A stretch of 64,000 nucleotides of DNA from Verrucomicrobiales bacterium (GCA_029940475.1 JAPYUT010000001.1:34788-98787), one strand, 5' to 3'; positions 42,990-52,297 are shown, counted from the first letter of the stretch. The notes: generated from the letters alone by a model not told the origin. Numbers and translations are program-made.

Positions 42990-44015
42990 TCAATTAAACC
43001 GGTCAACGATTGTCACCCCGCAGGCATTGTCAAAGGTGCTCATGGCAGCCATGGTTGCCGGTAAATCCCCGATGGCGATCCTGGATGTCACGATCCTGGA
43101 TGGATTGAGTTTACCGCCTGCTATCTGATCGAGCAATTCCTGATAACCGGAAACGCCCATGCCGTGGCTGCCTATCAGCTTTAATTCCTTGGAAATGACT
43201 TGTCCCATGGGCAGGCAGGGATTGCTCTCCTCGCCGAGTAAAAGCCCGATTTGCACGTGTCGGCCGTGGGGGGTGAGCGATTCAATGGCAGTGGCACAGA
43301 CCTTGGCACTGCCGATTGCATCAACGGTGACCTGTGCTGACAAACCCTTGAGTTCATCGGGATGAAAAGTCGCCGCGGCTCCCAACCGGGCAGCAAATGC
43401 GAGGGCCTCGTCACGGATATCGACGGCAATGACCTCGGCACCCAGGGAGCGTGCTATCATTATCGCGGACAGGCCGACGCCGCCACAGCCAAAGATTACC
43501 ACCTTTTCGCCGGCCTTGAGGGCGGCCTGGTCAGGGTGCGCCAGTGCACGGTAGGCAGTGGCAAACCGGCAACCGAGAGATGCAGCTGAGGCAAAGTCAA
43601 CCGATTCAGGGAGCCTGATGAGGTTGGTTTCAGCAAATGGCAGGGCGATATATTCAGCGAAGGCGCCGTTTGCGGTGAATCCGGGCTGAAATTGATCCGG
43701 GCAGACCTGGGTATGGCCATCCGCGCATTGGTTGCATTGTCCGCAGCCACAGGCAAAGGGAACGGTAACCCGGTCACCGATCTGCCAGCCCCTTATACCG
43801 GCGGCGAGAGCCTCGATCGTGCCGGAGAATTCATGGCCGGGAACATGCGGAAGTGATTTGATATCGGGATCATGTCCCTGCCAGGCATGCCAGTCACTGC
43901 GGCATATTCCTGCGGCTTTAACCCTGATGATGACGCCTCCTGGCGGGAGTTCAGGCTCGGGCAAATCAATAATTTCAAGCGGTGCGGCGAAATCACTAAA
44001 CTGGGCGGCTTTCAT
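42990..44015 (-). CDS. Zinc-dependent alcohol dehydrogenase
   Basis: 341 residues from ATG 44015 (MKAAQF). Catalytic zinc site in AAGICRSDWHAWQGHD and GHEFSGT; structural zinc Cys cluster ACGCGQCNQCADG; Rossmann VVIFGCGGVGLSAIMIARSL. It oxidises a secondary alcohol, likely a polyol or sugar acid, with NAD(P)+. Four bases upstream of the UxaA-type gene, so the pair is an operon and its substrate is probably a hexonate. The upstream sequence to 44072 is in frame but not ADH-like. Divergent from the ECF sigma gene at 44147. Confidence 0.92.
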   Translation of the reverse strand: MKAAQFSDFAAPLEIIDLPEPELPPGGVIIRVKAAGICRSDWHAWQGHDPDIKSLPHVPGHEFSGTIEALAAGIRGWQIGDRVTVPFACGCGQCNQCADGHTQVCPDQFQPGFTANGAFAEYIALPFAETNLIRLPESVDFASAASLGCRFATAYRALAHPDQAALKAGEKVVIFGCGGVGLSAIMIARSLGAEVIAVDIRDEALAFAARLGAAATFHPDELKGLSAQVTVDAIGSAKVCATAIESLTPHGRHVQIGLLLGEESNPCLPMGQVISKELKLIGSHGMGVSGYQELLDQIAGGKLNPSRIVTSRIAIGDLPATMAAMSTFDNACGVTIVDRFN

Positions 44016-44146
44016 TTTAGGGAGAATCGCATCGGGGTTCGGGCATTGCCAATGCCCGGCTTGCTCAACCATCTGTGGCGCAGGTCGGGTGCAATCTTGT
44101 CCTTGGGCGTTGAGTTCACGTCAGGGACATGGTATAGTTGATATGG

Positions 44147-44797
44147 ATGTCGGCCGAGCCTAAAGAGCCCGATTTCAGCGAAGCCTACCAGCGTACTCGC
44201 AAGAGCTTGATTGAACGATTGGGCGACTGGCAGGATCAGAGAAGTTGGGAAGAATTCCATAAGACCTATTATCGGCTTATTTTCAGCGTTGCGCTCCAGT
44301 CCGGCCTGCGTCATGACGAGGCCTCTGATGCTGTTCAGGAAACGATTTTTTGCATTGCCAGGCAGCAAAAAGAAGGCAAATACGATCCCGAGAAGGGGTC
44401 ATTCAAGGCCTGGTTGATGAATCTGACGCGCTGGCGCATTATCGATCAGTTCCGCAAGCGCAAGAAAGATACGGCGATGACCGATTTCGATTCGCCTGAT
44501 GATTCCCGTCGCACGGCTCTCCTTGATCGCTATGAGGATCCTGATGGCCCGGATATCGAGAAGGTGTGGGATGCCGAGTGGAATCAGAACCTGATCGATC
44601 GCGCGCTGGAAATCGTCAAGAATATCGTTTCGCCCAAACAGTTCCAGATTTATTACTGTCATGTGCTTAAAGAATGGCCGGCTGCCAAGGTGCAGCAGGA
44701 GCTGGGAATAAGCTTTGCCCAGGTCTACCTCGCCAAGCATCGCGTGGGTGGCATATTTAGGAAAGAGCTCGCGAAACTTGAGAAAAAATCTTTCTGA
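44147..44797 (+). CDS. ECF-type sigma factor linked to a Ser/Thr kinase
   Basis: 216 residues from ATG 44147. Region 2: WEEFHKTYYRLIFSVALQSG, ASDAVQETIFCIARQQ and FKAWLMNLTRWRIIDQFRKR. Region 4: VSPKQFQIYYCHVLKEWPA with the helix-turn-helix VQQELGISFAQVYLAKHR. Longer than typical ECFs, with an acidic insert between regions (DSPDDSRRTALLDRYEDPD). No anti-sigma factor is adjacent; the next gene, overlapping its end, is a membrane kinase. This arrangement resembles the kinase-associated ECF groups of Planctomycetes and Verrucomicrobia, in which phosphorylation controls the sigma factor. Confidence 0.88.
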   Translation: MSAEPKEPDFSEAYQRTRKSLIERLGDWQDQRSWEEFHKTYYRLIFSVALQSGLRHDEASDAVQETIFCIARQQKEGKYDPEKGSFKAWLMNLTRWRIIDQFRKRKKDTAMTDFDSPDDSRRTALLDRYEDPDGPDIEKVWDAEWNQNLIDRALEIVKNIVSPKQFQIYYCHVLKEWPAAKVQQELGISFAQVYLAKHRVGGIFRKELAKLEKKSF

Positions 44798-47405
44798 TTT
44801 GACTGCCGAGTTACCAGATATCCCGAATTATAAGATAATCCGCAGGATTGGCAAGGGATCCTACGGTGAGGTGTGGCTGGGGCGCAGTGTCACCGGCGTC
44901 ATGAGGGCGGTAAAGGTGGTGAGTCGCGCGGATTTTGAGCGTGAGCATACCTTTGAGCGTGAGTTTGAGGGCATTAAAAACTTTGAGGCATTGGATCATC
45001 CCGGTCTCGTGGAGATCAAGCATGTTGGCCGCAATGATGAGGAAGGATTTTATTATTATGTGATGGAACTGGCTGATGATCGTGTCAAGGGGCGTGACAT
45101 TAATCCTGAGATTTACGTGCCCCGCACCCTTTCATCAGACATCAGTGAAAAGGGCCGGTTGCCAGTGGACCTTTGTGCCGGCTGGGGTGCAGTGATGGCT
45201 GAGGCCCTGGAGCACATGCACCGCTCAGATCTCACGCACCGGGACGTTAAGCCCTCTAATATCATCTTTGTTGATGGTGTTCCCAAGCTTGCTGATATTG
45301 GCCTTGTGGCTGCCAGCGGCCAGCGGTCTTTTGTCGGGACAGAGGGGTTTGTCCCCCCGGAAGGACCGGGCAAACCGGCGGCGGATATCTACAGCCTCGG
45401 GATGGTTCTTTATGAGATGAGCAGCGGCAATAACTACGAGAACTTTCCTGCGGTTTCCCCTTTAAAGGGAGATGCCACTGAGCGACGCAAGTGGCTTCGC
45501 ATGAATGACATTGTATTGAAGGCCTGTGAACGTGCTGTAAAGCACCGTTATGGGAATGCGCATGAAATGCACCAGGCACTGCAGGTGCTTGGCAGTGGAG
45601 TAAGTATGCCATTGTCCTTTGCCGCCAAGTTTTTCCGGGTTGTCCTGTTGAGTGGGATTTTGGCCGTCATGCTTGTCGCCGGGCGCAATCATGACCTCAT
45701 AACGGCGTATTTTGCGGCGGGTAAGGTTGTGCAATTGGCGCTACCGGGAGAGCCGGATCCCATGAAAGTCCCGGGGTTGCCGCCGGCTGAAATACCAGTG
45801 CCAATCAGCCAGTTGCCATCGAAAAAGTTTGGCACTATTAAGATTATATCCATTCCTCCCGGAGCCAAGGTTTTCCGAATCATTGACGGGGAGGAATCTG
45901 TTTTCAGGGGATATGCTTCGCCCGATTACGTTGAGGCGAAGGTGCCCCCGGGGGAGGTGGAGTTTGAACTGGTCCTTGATGGTTATCGCAATAAGTCGAA
46001 CCGGGGGCTTGTGCGAGTGGGCGAGACACTCCTGCTTGGTGGCAGGCTGGAATTCTACCAGCCGCCGCTTAAGGGGAAAGCGTGGGAGAATTCAAGGGGC
46101 ATAACCTTCGACTTCATTGATGGGCGTCATGTTGGAGCGCGGCCTTTTTCACCGCAGGAGTTCGAGGAATTCCTGAAGGACCGGGCGGGACTTGTCGACT
46201 ATCACCGTGCGGACGTCATCCTTGAGGGGGAACTTAACCCGCACCAGACAGTGTTGGTCAACCGTCAGCTGGCCCGTGAGTTTTTCGACTGGGTGGCAAA
46301 GACGGAACAGGAAAGTGGTTACTTGAACGGAGACCAGCATTATGTCCTTGATGAGGAAATGCCACACAAGAAAAGTAATGTGGAATACGGAGAGGACAGG
46401 CTTGAGGTGCGCTTCGCCCTGTTTTCCTGCGTACAGAAGGTGAATTTTGCCACCTTGGTCGTGAACTCGGAGCCACCCGGAGCGGGCATCTACATCAATA
46501 GTGAATACTTGGGAAGGACCGGGATTGAGATTCCCCACAGGCATCCCGGCCCGCTTGAGGTGGCAATCCGGCTTGCCGGCTTCAGGCAGGAGCTGCGCAC
46601 GATTGAGCTGCAACCCGGGGAGATTCATCAATTGGCCGTTAAACTCCGCGAGGACAACAGCGTGGTGTTCAACAGGGAGTGGATCAACGGCATGGGGATG
46701 AAGCTTCTACCGCTAGAGGAAGGGGTGATGATGGCAGCGTGGGAGACACGGGTTAAGGATTTTGATACCTTCTGTGCGGCTAATGGAATAAAGCCTGCCC
46801 ATCGGCCTGTGTTCGAACAGGGACCGAATCATCCGGTGGTGAAAGTCAGTCGCAAGGATGCCGGGGCATTCTGTAAATGGCTCAGCGAAGAGGAACGGGC
46901 CGGGGAGTTGATTGATGCCAAGCATGAATACCGTCTGCCGACTGACCGTGAGTGGAGCATCGCCGCGGGTCTGGAAAAAGAAAAGGGGTCAGGACCGTGG
47001 CAACGCGATCTCTCGATCAAAGGGGTTTTCCCCTGGGGTAAGCAATGGCCTCCGCCGCCCGGATCCGCGAACATTGCCGATGCATCTGCCCGGATACCCA
47101 AGGAGCGGACCCTGACTGATTATAATGACAAGTATCCCTACACTGCCCCGGTCGGCAGCTTTAAACCCAATAAGGTTTTTTTTGATCTTGCAGGCAACGT
47201 TTGGGAATGGGTAATTGACCCGTATGGCGGTCGGGCGGACAACAGGTTCAGGGATTGGGGAGTTGCGCGGGGCGGGGGATTTGATGCCGCGGGCAAAGAT
47301 TTGTTTTTATCATCTTACCGGAACGTACAACCACCTGGTACGCGTGCCACTACCATAGGATTCAGGATTGTGCTTGTCGTTAAGGGGGTAACCCTGGAAA
47401 ATTAA
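44778..47405 (+). CDS. Membrane Ser/Thr kinase with PEGA and SUMF-like domains
   Basis: 875 residues if started at the TTG at 44778; a TTG at 44799, just after the sigma stop, is an alternative. Kinase domain: glycine loop GKGSYGEVWLG, Lys in RAVKVV, HRDVKPSNII catalytic loop, and ADIG where DFG is usual. One membrane helix (FFRVVLLSGILAVMLVAG) follows at ~310. Outside are two PEGA domains (IKIISIPPGAKVF, LVVNSEPPGAGIYI) and a C-terminal FGE-sulfatase-type fold (RLPTDREWSIAAG, DLAGNVWEWVID). That fold lacks the catalytic cysteines of real FGE (the true enzyme lies at 25306), so it is probably a sensor or binding domain. It likely phosphorylates the upstream sigma factor or a regulator. Confidence 0.88.
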   Translation: MRKNLSDLTAELPDIPNYKIIRRIGKGSYGEVWLGRSVTGVMRAVKVVSRADFEREHTFEREFEGIKNFEALDHPGLVEIKHVGRNDEEGFYYYVMELADDRVKGRDINPEIYVPRTLSSDISEKGRLPVDLCAGWGAVMAEALEHMHRSDLTHRDVKPSNIIFVDGVPKLADIGLVAASGQRSFVGTEGFVPPEGPGKPAADIYSLGMVLYEMSSGNNYENFPAVSPLKGDATERRKWLRMNDIVLKACERAVKHRYGNAHEMHQALQVLGSGVSMPLSFAAKFFRVVLLSGILAVMLVAGRNHDLITAYFAAGKVVQLALPGEPDPMKVPGLPPAEIPVPISQLPSKKFGTIKIISIPPGAKVFRIIDGEESVFRGYASPDYVEAKVPPGEVEFELVLDGYRNKSNRGLVRVGETLLLGGRLEFYQPPLKGKAWENSRGITFDFIDGRHVGARPFSPQEFEEFLKDRAGLVDYHRADVILEGELNPHQTVLVNRQLAREFFDWVAKTEQESGYLNGDQHYVLDEEMPHKKSNVEYGEDRLEVRFALFSCVQKVNFATLVVNSEPPGAGIYINSEYLGRTGIEIPHRHPGPLEVAIRLAGFRQELRTIELQPGEIHQLAVKLREDNSVVFNREWINGMGMKLLPLEEGVMMAAWETRVKDFDTFCAANGIKPAHRPVFEQGPNHPVVKVSRKDAGAFCKWLSEEERAGELIDAKHEYRLPTDREWSIAAGLEKEKGSGPWQRDLSIKGVFPWGKQWPPPPGSANIADASARIPKERTLTDYNDKYPYTAPVGSFKPNKVFFDLAGNVWEWVIDPYGGRADNRFRDWGVARGGGFDAAGKDLFLSSYRNVQPPGTRATTIGFRIVLVVKGVTLEN

Positions 47406-47420
47406 GCAGAGAGAATTGTT

Positions 47421-47831
47421 ATGGTTGAGATTGAAATTTGCTATGGGGGTGGATTGCATTGCAGTGCAAAGCATGGCCCATCGGGTGCCGGGATCGAGAC
47501 TGACGCACCGGTTGATAACCATGGTCGCGGGGAGGCGTTTTCCCCCACTGACCTGTGCGCGGCTTCTCTTGGCGTCTGCATGCTGACCATTCTGGGCATT
47601 GCTGCTGACAAGCAGGGGGTCGACATCACCGGGGCGAAGGGCAGGATCGGCAAGGCGATGAGCAGTGATTTGCCGAGGCGTATTGGGAAAATTTCCATTG
47701 ACCTCGACATTCCCCTGCCACCTGATCATCCGGCGCGTGCTGACCTTGAAACAGCCGCAATGTCATGCCCCGTGCATCATTCGCTGCATCCGGATATTGA
47801 GAAAGTGGTGAACTGGAACTGGACGGGGTAA
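47421..47831 (+). CDS. OsmC/Ohr-family protein
   Basis: 136 residues. The family hallmarks are present: FSPTDLCAASLGVCMLTILG with the first redox-active Cys and SCPVHHSLHPD with the second Cys. The pair reduces organic hydroperoxides or related substrates. Cytoplasmic, no signal. It starts 15 bases after the kinase stop; co-transcription is possible but a functional link is not evident. It converges with ndk over 30 bases. Confidence 0.9.
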   Translation: MVEIEICYGGGLHCSAKHGPSGAGIETDAPVDNHGRGEAFSPTDLCAASLGVCMLTILGIAADKQGVDITGAKGRIGKAMSSDLPRRIGKISIDLDIPLPPDHPARADLETAAMSCPVHHSLHPDIEKVVNWNWTG

Positions 47832-47861
47832 CTGGTGGGGCTTTCTTTCGTCCCTGGGACC

Positions 47862-48287
47862 CTAGTAATCAAAGATTTCTGTTTCGCTGAAGAAGCGCTT
47901 AACCTCAGTGGCTGCGTTCTCGGGCGAATCCGAGGCGTGGCAGATGTTGGTCATCATATCGACCCCGAAGTCGCCGCGGATGGTTCCTTTTTCGGCTTTT
48001 GTCGAGTCCGTGGGGCCCAGAAGTTCGCGGATGCGGGCAATGGCGTTCTCCCCTGAGAGGGCCATTGCAATGACCGGGCAGGCCTGCATGAAGTTTGCGA
48101 TTTCCGGAAAGAAAGGCTTATCGGCAATGTGCGAGTAATGTTCCTGAAGTAATTCACTGCTCAACTGCATCATCTTGATGCCGCGGATCTTGAATCCTTC
48201 CGCCTCGTAGCGCCTGAGGACTTCGCCAACAAGGCTCTTCTGTATACAATCAGTCTTGAAAAGGATCAGGGTTGTTTCGGTGGCCAT
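47862..48287 (-). CDS. ndk: Nucleoside diphosphate kinase
   Basis: 141 residues. TLILFKTDCIQKSLVGEVL, the active-site His in NICHASDSPENAATEVKRFF, and length all fit NDK. The canonical KPDAV reads KTDCI and the HGSDS motif reads HASDS, both seen in some bacteria. It transfers the gamma phosphate of ATP to nucleoside diphosphates via phospho-His. The 137 bases upstream contain no other gene. Confidence 0.94.
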   Translation of the reverse strand: MATETTLILFKTDCIQKSLVGEVLRRYEAEGFKIRGIKMMQLSSELLQEHYSHIADKPFFPEIANFMQACPVIAMALSGENAIARIRELLGPTDSTKAEKGTIRGDFGVDMMTNICHASDSPENAATEVKRFFSETEIFDY

Positions 48288-48424
48288 GCTGTTTTTTGGA
48301 GATTGGGGAATAAATGCCCCACGTCCAGTGAAGTGTCAAAGAATGGTATGACAACAATCCTGTTGCCCTGAAGGCATGTATTTCCCTGCGGCCAGGATTT
48401 TTCCGCCTTGTAATGATGTAGCCA

Positions 48425-49261
48425 TCAAGGCAGGTAGGTTTTAAGTCGATTGCGCCAACCATGTAACCAGCGGCTTTCATCCACTGGCGCGTTTGTGACA
48501 CGGCGGGTGAGGACACGCTCTGCGGCTGCCGCAAACTCCCCCGATGAGGTGGTGCTTACCGGGGGCATCCGCATTTCCTGCAATACCTGGAGCATTCCCC
48601 AGCCCTGTCCCCTGTAACGTTCACTTGTTTTTGTGCCTTCCCCCTTGAAATTCACATAATCCATCAGCGCGTATTTTCCCTTGGTTGCCTGCGCCACGGC
48701 ATAAAACCGATCCTTGATTGCTTGCCGCTTCCCGGGGGGGATGCTTGATAACATTTTCGGAAGGGCCTGTTCAAGGCGAGCGAAGATAAATGCGGCTTGA
48801 AGCGGGATTGTCCGGTGAAGGAATTCCCGCAATTCGAGCATCTCGGGTGAGTTTTGGGCCTTCTGAAATTCTGCACGCGAACGCCATGGACAACTTTTCC
48901 TATCTGCTATCGCCGGCACGGGAATGCCGTGGGATTTAATGAACCTCACAAGGGGGGGGAAACTTTCTTCAAAAGGGCCCCGTTTGGCGGGATGATACCA
49001 GATAAAGTGACCTATCCCCAAAGAGGCGAAATATTCCCCTTTATTCCAGCTGGTGAGGCCAGCCACAGTCCCGGCACATTCGTTTTTCCAGATCTGGATA
49101 CCGATCCTGTGAGCGTCACGCCCTGAAATCAGGATTTGCCCGTGGCCGGTGGGCTTCCCCGTGAGGCTTTCAGCTTGTGGATCTTTGGGGGTGCAGGCCG
49201 TCAGGATGGCGATGACGACGAGCGGCACGAGAACTTTCCCGCCAGGCATTCTATTTTGCAT
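48425..49261 (-). CDS. Conserved hypothetical lipoprotein
   Basis: 278 residues from ATG 49261 (first in-frame ATG at 49348 is much earlier and looks like non-coding). Signal with lipobox LTAC. The mature protein has a very conserved look: QIWKNECAGTVAGLTSWNKGE, FASLGIGHFIWYHP, FEESFPPLVRFIKSHGIP, CPWRSRAEF, YALMDYVNFKGEG, GQGWGMLQVLQ and WLHGWRNRLKTY. I know it as an uncharacterised family in Bacteroidetes, Verrucomicrobia and gammaproteobacteria. The several invariant Trp, Glu and His residues suggest an enzyme, perhaps of glycans. It is divergent from pntAA. Confidence 0.85.
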   Translation of the reverse strand: MQNRMPGGKVLVPLVVIAILTACTPKDPQAESLTGKPTGHGQILISGRDAHRIGIQIWKNECAGTVAGLTSWNKGEYFASLGIGHFIWYHPAKRGPFEESFPPLVRFIKSHGIPVPAIADRKSCPWRSRAEFQKAQNSPEMLELREFLHRTIPLQAAFIFARLEQALPKMLSSIPPGKRQAIKDRFYAVAQATKGKYALMDYVNFKGEGTKTSERYRGQGWGMLQVLQEMRMPPVSTTSSGEFAAAAERVLTRRVTNAPVDESRWLHGWRNRLKTYLP

Positions 49262-49365
49262 AGTCAGCCAACAAAGCCTAAAGGCACGGCGCGAGCGACA
49301 GCTTTTCTCAATGGTGACATTGTCGCTGGACAAATTGCGTTGGATCACTAGCCTAATCGCCCACG

Positions 49366-50499
49366 ATGACTGTTTTTGCTCCTCGAGAAACCGACCCGAG
49401 AGAAACCCGTGCTCCTCTCACCCCGGTGACGGTGCAGCGGCTTGTTGAGCTGGGCCTTGAGGTGCAGGTGGAAGCGGGGATCGGGGCAAAGTGCGACCAT
49501 CCGGATTCCGAATATGAGGCTGCCGGCAGTAAGGTGACTACCAGTCGTGATGCGGCACTGGCGGAAGCTGATTTTGTTTTTCGCGTGGGTAAACCGGCCA
49601 TTGAGGAAATCAGTAAGCTCAAGAGCGGGTCGCTTCATGCCAGCTTTCTGGATCCGTTCAATGATCCTGAAATTCTTCAAGCCATGGCTGCTGCCGGCGT
49701 CACCGCGGTGAGCCTTGAAATGATTCCGCGCTCGACCCTGGCACAAAAGATGGATGCGCTCAGTTCACAGGCCAACATCGCCGGCTATACGGCGGTCACC
49801 TATGCTGCTGACCGTCTTAACAAGATCCTTCCTATGATGATGACTCCGGCAGGCACCGTTTCGCCGGCAAAGTTCTTCATTATCGGCATCGGGGTTGCCG
49901 GCTTGCAGGCGATCGCCACTGCCAAGCGCCTCGGCGCGCGCGTGACAGCTTTTGACGTTCGTCCGGAAGCTCTCGAGCAGGCAGAGTCGCTCGGGGCGAA
50001 GGCTTTGAGGATTGACCTGGGTGGTGATACCGGGGGCACTGACCAGGGCTATGCCAAGGAACTTACGCCTGAGCAGCTCGAGAAGCAGCGCCAGGCTCAG
50101 GGCAAGGTGTGCATTGATTCCGATGTAGTGATCACCACCGCCAAGGTTTTCGGGCGTAAGTCGCCGATCCTCGTCAAGCAGGATGTCGTCGACCGGATGA
50201 AGCCCGGCAGCCTGATCATCGACCTGGCTGCGGAGGCAGGAGGCAATGTTGAAGGGACTGTCCTGGACGAGGAGGTTGTGGCCAAGGGCGGCGCATGCAT
50301 CGTGGGCCTGAGCAACTTTGAAGGCCGCGCTCCGACGCATTCCAGCCAGGTTTTTTCCGCCAACCTGGGCAACTTCCTTGAGCATTTCTGGGACAAGGAG
50401 GAGAATTGCCTCAAGTTCGACCTTGAGGATGAAATCCTCAAGGGCTGCGTGCTGACTCACAGCGGAGAAATTGTCCACGAACGTTTTAAGGACGCCTGA
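49366..50499 (+). CDS. pntAA: NAD(P) transhydrogenase subunit alpha, part 1
   Basis: 377 residues. FAPRETDPRETRAPLTPVTV, SLEMIPRSTLAQKMDALSSQ, the NAD-binding IIGIGVAGLQAIATAKRLGA and ITTAKVFGRKSP. This is the soluble dI domain that binds NAD(H), as a separate subunit. Together with the next two genes it forms the proton-translocating transhydrogenase, coupling NADH to NADPH with proton motive force. Spacing 30 bases to pntAB. Confidence 0.95.
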   Translation: MTVFAPRETDPRETRAPLTPVTVQRLVELGLEVQVEAGIGAKCDHPDSEYEAAGSKVTTSRDAALAEADFVFRVGKPAIEEISKLKSGSLHASFLDPFNDPEILQAMAAAGVTAVSLEMIPRSTLAQKMDALSSQANIAGYTAVTYAADRLNKILPMMMTPAGTVSPAKFFIIGIGVAGLQAIATAKRLGARVTAFDVRPEALEQAESLGAKALRIDLGGDTGGTDQGYAKELTPEQLEKQRQAQGKVCIDSDVVITTAKVFGRKSPILVKQDVVDRMKPGSLIIDLAAEAGGNVEGTVLDEEVVAKGGACIVGLSNFEGRAPTHSSQVFSANLGNFLEHFWDKEENCLKFDLEDEILKGCVLTHSGEIVHERFKDA

Positions 50500-50529
50500 A
50501 CCACATAATGAACCTGACCCTTTAGACTG

Positions 50530-50814
50530 ATGGAACTTATCCTGCTCCTGTTTACTTTTATACTGGCGGCCTTTCTCGGTTTTGAGCTGGTTTCCAAGGT
50601 TCCCTCGCAACTGCACACCCCGCTGATGTCGGGATCAAACGCCATCTCCGGCATCACCATTGTTGGCGCCCTGATCGCCGCCGGCCAGGCAGACGGGAAT
50701 CTTTCAACATGGCTCGGTTTTGCGGCACTGGTGCTGGCCACCATCAACGTGGTTGGCGGTTACATGGTCACCGACCGCATGCTGTCGATGTTCAAGGCCA
50801 AGAAAACCGACTGA
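50530..50814 (+). CDS. pntAB: NAD(P) transhydrogenase subunit alpha, part 2
   Basis: 94 residues, all membrane helices: LILLLFTFILAAFLGFELVS, SGSNAISGITIVGALIAAG and ALVLATINVVGGYMV. This is the small split membrane domain of PntA, a usual arrangement in many bacteria. TPLMSGSNAISG is the conserved start of domain II. It follows pntAA by 30 bases and precedes pntB by 42. Confidence 0.93.
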   Translation: MELILLLFTFILAAFLGFELVSKVPSQLHTPLMSGSNAISGITIVGALIAAGQADGNLSTWLGFAALVLATINVVGGYMVTDRMLSMFKAKKTD

Positions 50815-50856
50815 TTCAAGCAAGCGCGCCCTTTTTGCGCCGACCGTCAATAAACC

Positions 50857-52266
50857 ATGCAGTTCGCCATCAACATTTCCTACATTGCAGCAGCTATCCT
50901 GTTCATTTTCGGGATCAAGATGCTCGGTTCGGCCGCCACCGCGGTGAAAGGCAACCGCATCTCTTCACTCGGGATGCTGATTGCGGTGGTCGTAACCCTT
51001 GCGCGCAGCGGCCTTGGCTACGAATGGATAGCTGCCGGGGTTCTTTGCGGGGCTGTGATCGGTTTTATTACCGCCAAGCGCGTGCAGATGACGGGCATGC
51101 CCGAACTTGTGGCACTCTTTAACGGCTTTGGTGGACTGGCCAGCCTGCTTGTCGGTTGGGCGGAGTACGAAAGAATCAAGTCGGTAAGCTGGAGTTCCTA
51201 TCTTGGCGAGGATCCGGAGATTGGGCCTTGGTTCTCTGCGATTGTGATTGCCCTGGCGATCTTGATCGGCGGGATCACCTTTACCGGGTCAATTGTTGCC
51301 TACCTGAAGCTTTCCGGGAAAATCGGCGGCACGGCCACCGTGTTCCCGGGGCAGAAGGCGATCAATGCGCTGGTCATGCTCGGGTTGGTTGCGGCGGGTG
51401 TCCTGTTTTCCATTAATGCTGAGGGCGTGAATGCCCCGACACTGTTCCTTGTTGTCGTGGGACTTTCGCTCTTGATCGGCGTCCTGGGCGTGATCCCGAT
51501 CGGGGGCGGCGACATGCCGGTGGTGATTGCCCTGCTTAATTCATTTTCCGGGCTTGCGGCGGCGGCGGCGGGATTTGTCATCAGCAACACGGTGCTGGTG
51601 GTGGCCGGATGCCTGGTGGGGGCGAGCGGCCTGATTCTCACTATGATCATGTGCAAGGCGATGAACCGCACACTTGGTAATGTCCTGTTCGGCGGCTTTG
51701 GTGCCGCGTCTGGATCGGGTGGGCAGCAGGTCGAGGGTGAAATGAAGGGCGTCAGTGTTGAAGATGCCTATTATGTCCTTGAGGCGGCACAGAGCGTTGT
51801 GTTTGTTCCCGGCTATGGCATGGCCGTTGCCCAGGCGCAGCACGCAGTCAAGGAACTTGCCGAGATTCTTGAGCGCAACGGGGCCGAGGTGCGCCATGCG
51901 GTTCACCCGGTTGCCGGGCGCATGCCAGGTCACATGAACGTGCTGCTGGCGGAAGCTGACGTTCCCTATGAGCAGTTGTGCGAGATGGATGATGTCAATG
52001 CCATCATGTCCACGGTGGACGTGGCAATCGTCATTGGCGCCAACGACGTCGTGAACCCGTCGGCGATCGATGACGAATCCAGCCCTATTTACGGCATGCC
52101 GATCATCAACGTGCACCAGGCGAAGACCGTCTTTGCCCTCAAGCGCGGCCAGGGAGCCGGGTTTTCCGGACTGGTCAACACCCTGTTTTTCCGGGACAAC
52201 TGCCGCATGATCTATGGCGACGCCAAGTCGACGGTCAGCGGCCTGGTTTCCCAGTTCGATGATTAA
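50857..52266 (+). CDS. pntB: NAD(P) transhydrogenase subunit beta
   Basis: 469 residues. Membrane part with many helices in the first ~270 residues, including GGIAGS-like FTGSIVAYLKLSGKIGG and MPVVIALLNSFSGLAAAAAG, then the NADP(H)-binding dIII domain with VPGYGMAVAQAQHAVKELAE, HPVAGRMPGHMNVLLAEADV, GANDVVNPSA and KRGQGAGFSG. The final segment INTLFFRDNCRMIYGDAK-like is standard. Last gene of the operon; converges with the next gene over 31 bases. Confidence 0.95.
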   Translation: MQFAINISYIAAAILFIFGIKMLGSAATAVKGNRISSLGMLIAVVVTLARSGLGYEWIAAGVLCGAVIGFITAKRVQMTGMPELVALFNGFGGLASLLVGWAEYERIKSVSWSSYLGEDPEIGPWFSAIVIALAILIGGITFTGSIVAYLKLSGKIGGTATVFPGQKAINALVMLGLVAAGVLFSINAEGVNAPTLFLVVVGLSLLIGVLGVIPIGGGDMPVVIALLNSFSGLAAAAAGFVISNTVLVVAGCLVGASGLILTMIMCKAMNRTLGNVLFGGFGAASGSGGQQVEGEMKGVSVEDAYYVLEAAQSVVFVPGYGMAVAQAQHAVKELAEILERNGAEVRHAVHPVAGRMPGHMNVLLAEADVPYEQLCEMDDVNAIMSTVDVAIVIGANDVVNPSAIDDESSPIYGMPIINVHQAKTVFALKRGQGAGFSGLVNTLFFRDNCRMIYGDAKSTVSGLVSQFDD

Positions 52267-52297
52267 TCAGCTAGCATCGCCCAGGTGCTGAAGAAAA

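Noticed and set aside
44715..44777. ATG at 44715 as the kinase start
   Set aside because: It would overlap the sigma factor gene by 83 bases and add residues with no kinase character; a TTG at 44778 or 44799 is more likely.
46650..47405. C-terminal domain of the kinase as an active formylglycine-generating enzyme
   Set aside because: The two catalytic cysteines of the family are absent at the GGGFDAAGKDLFLSS position.
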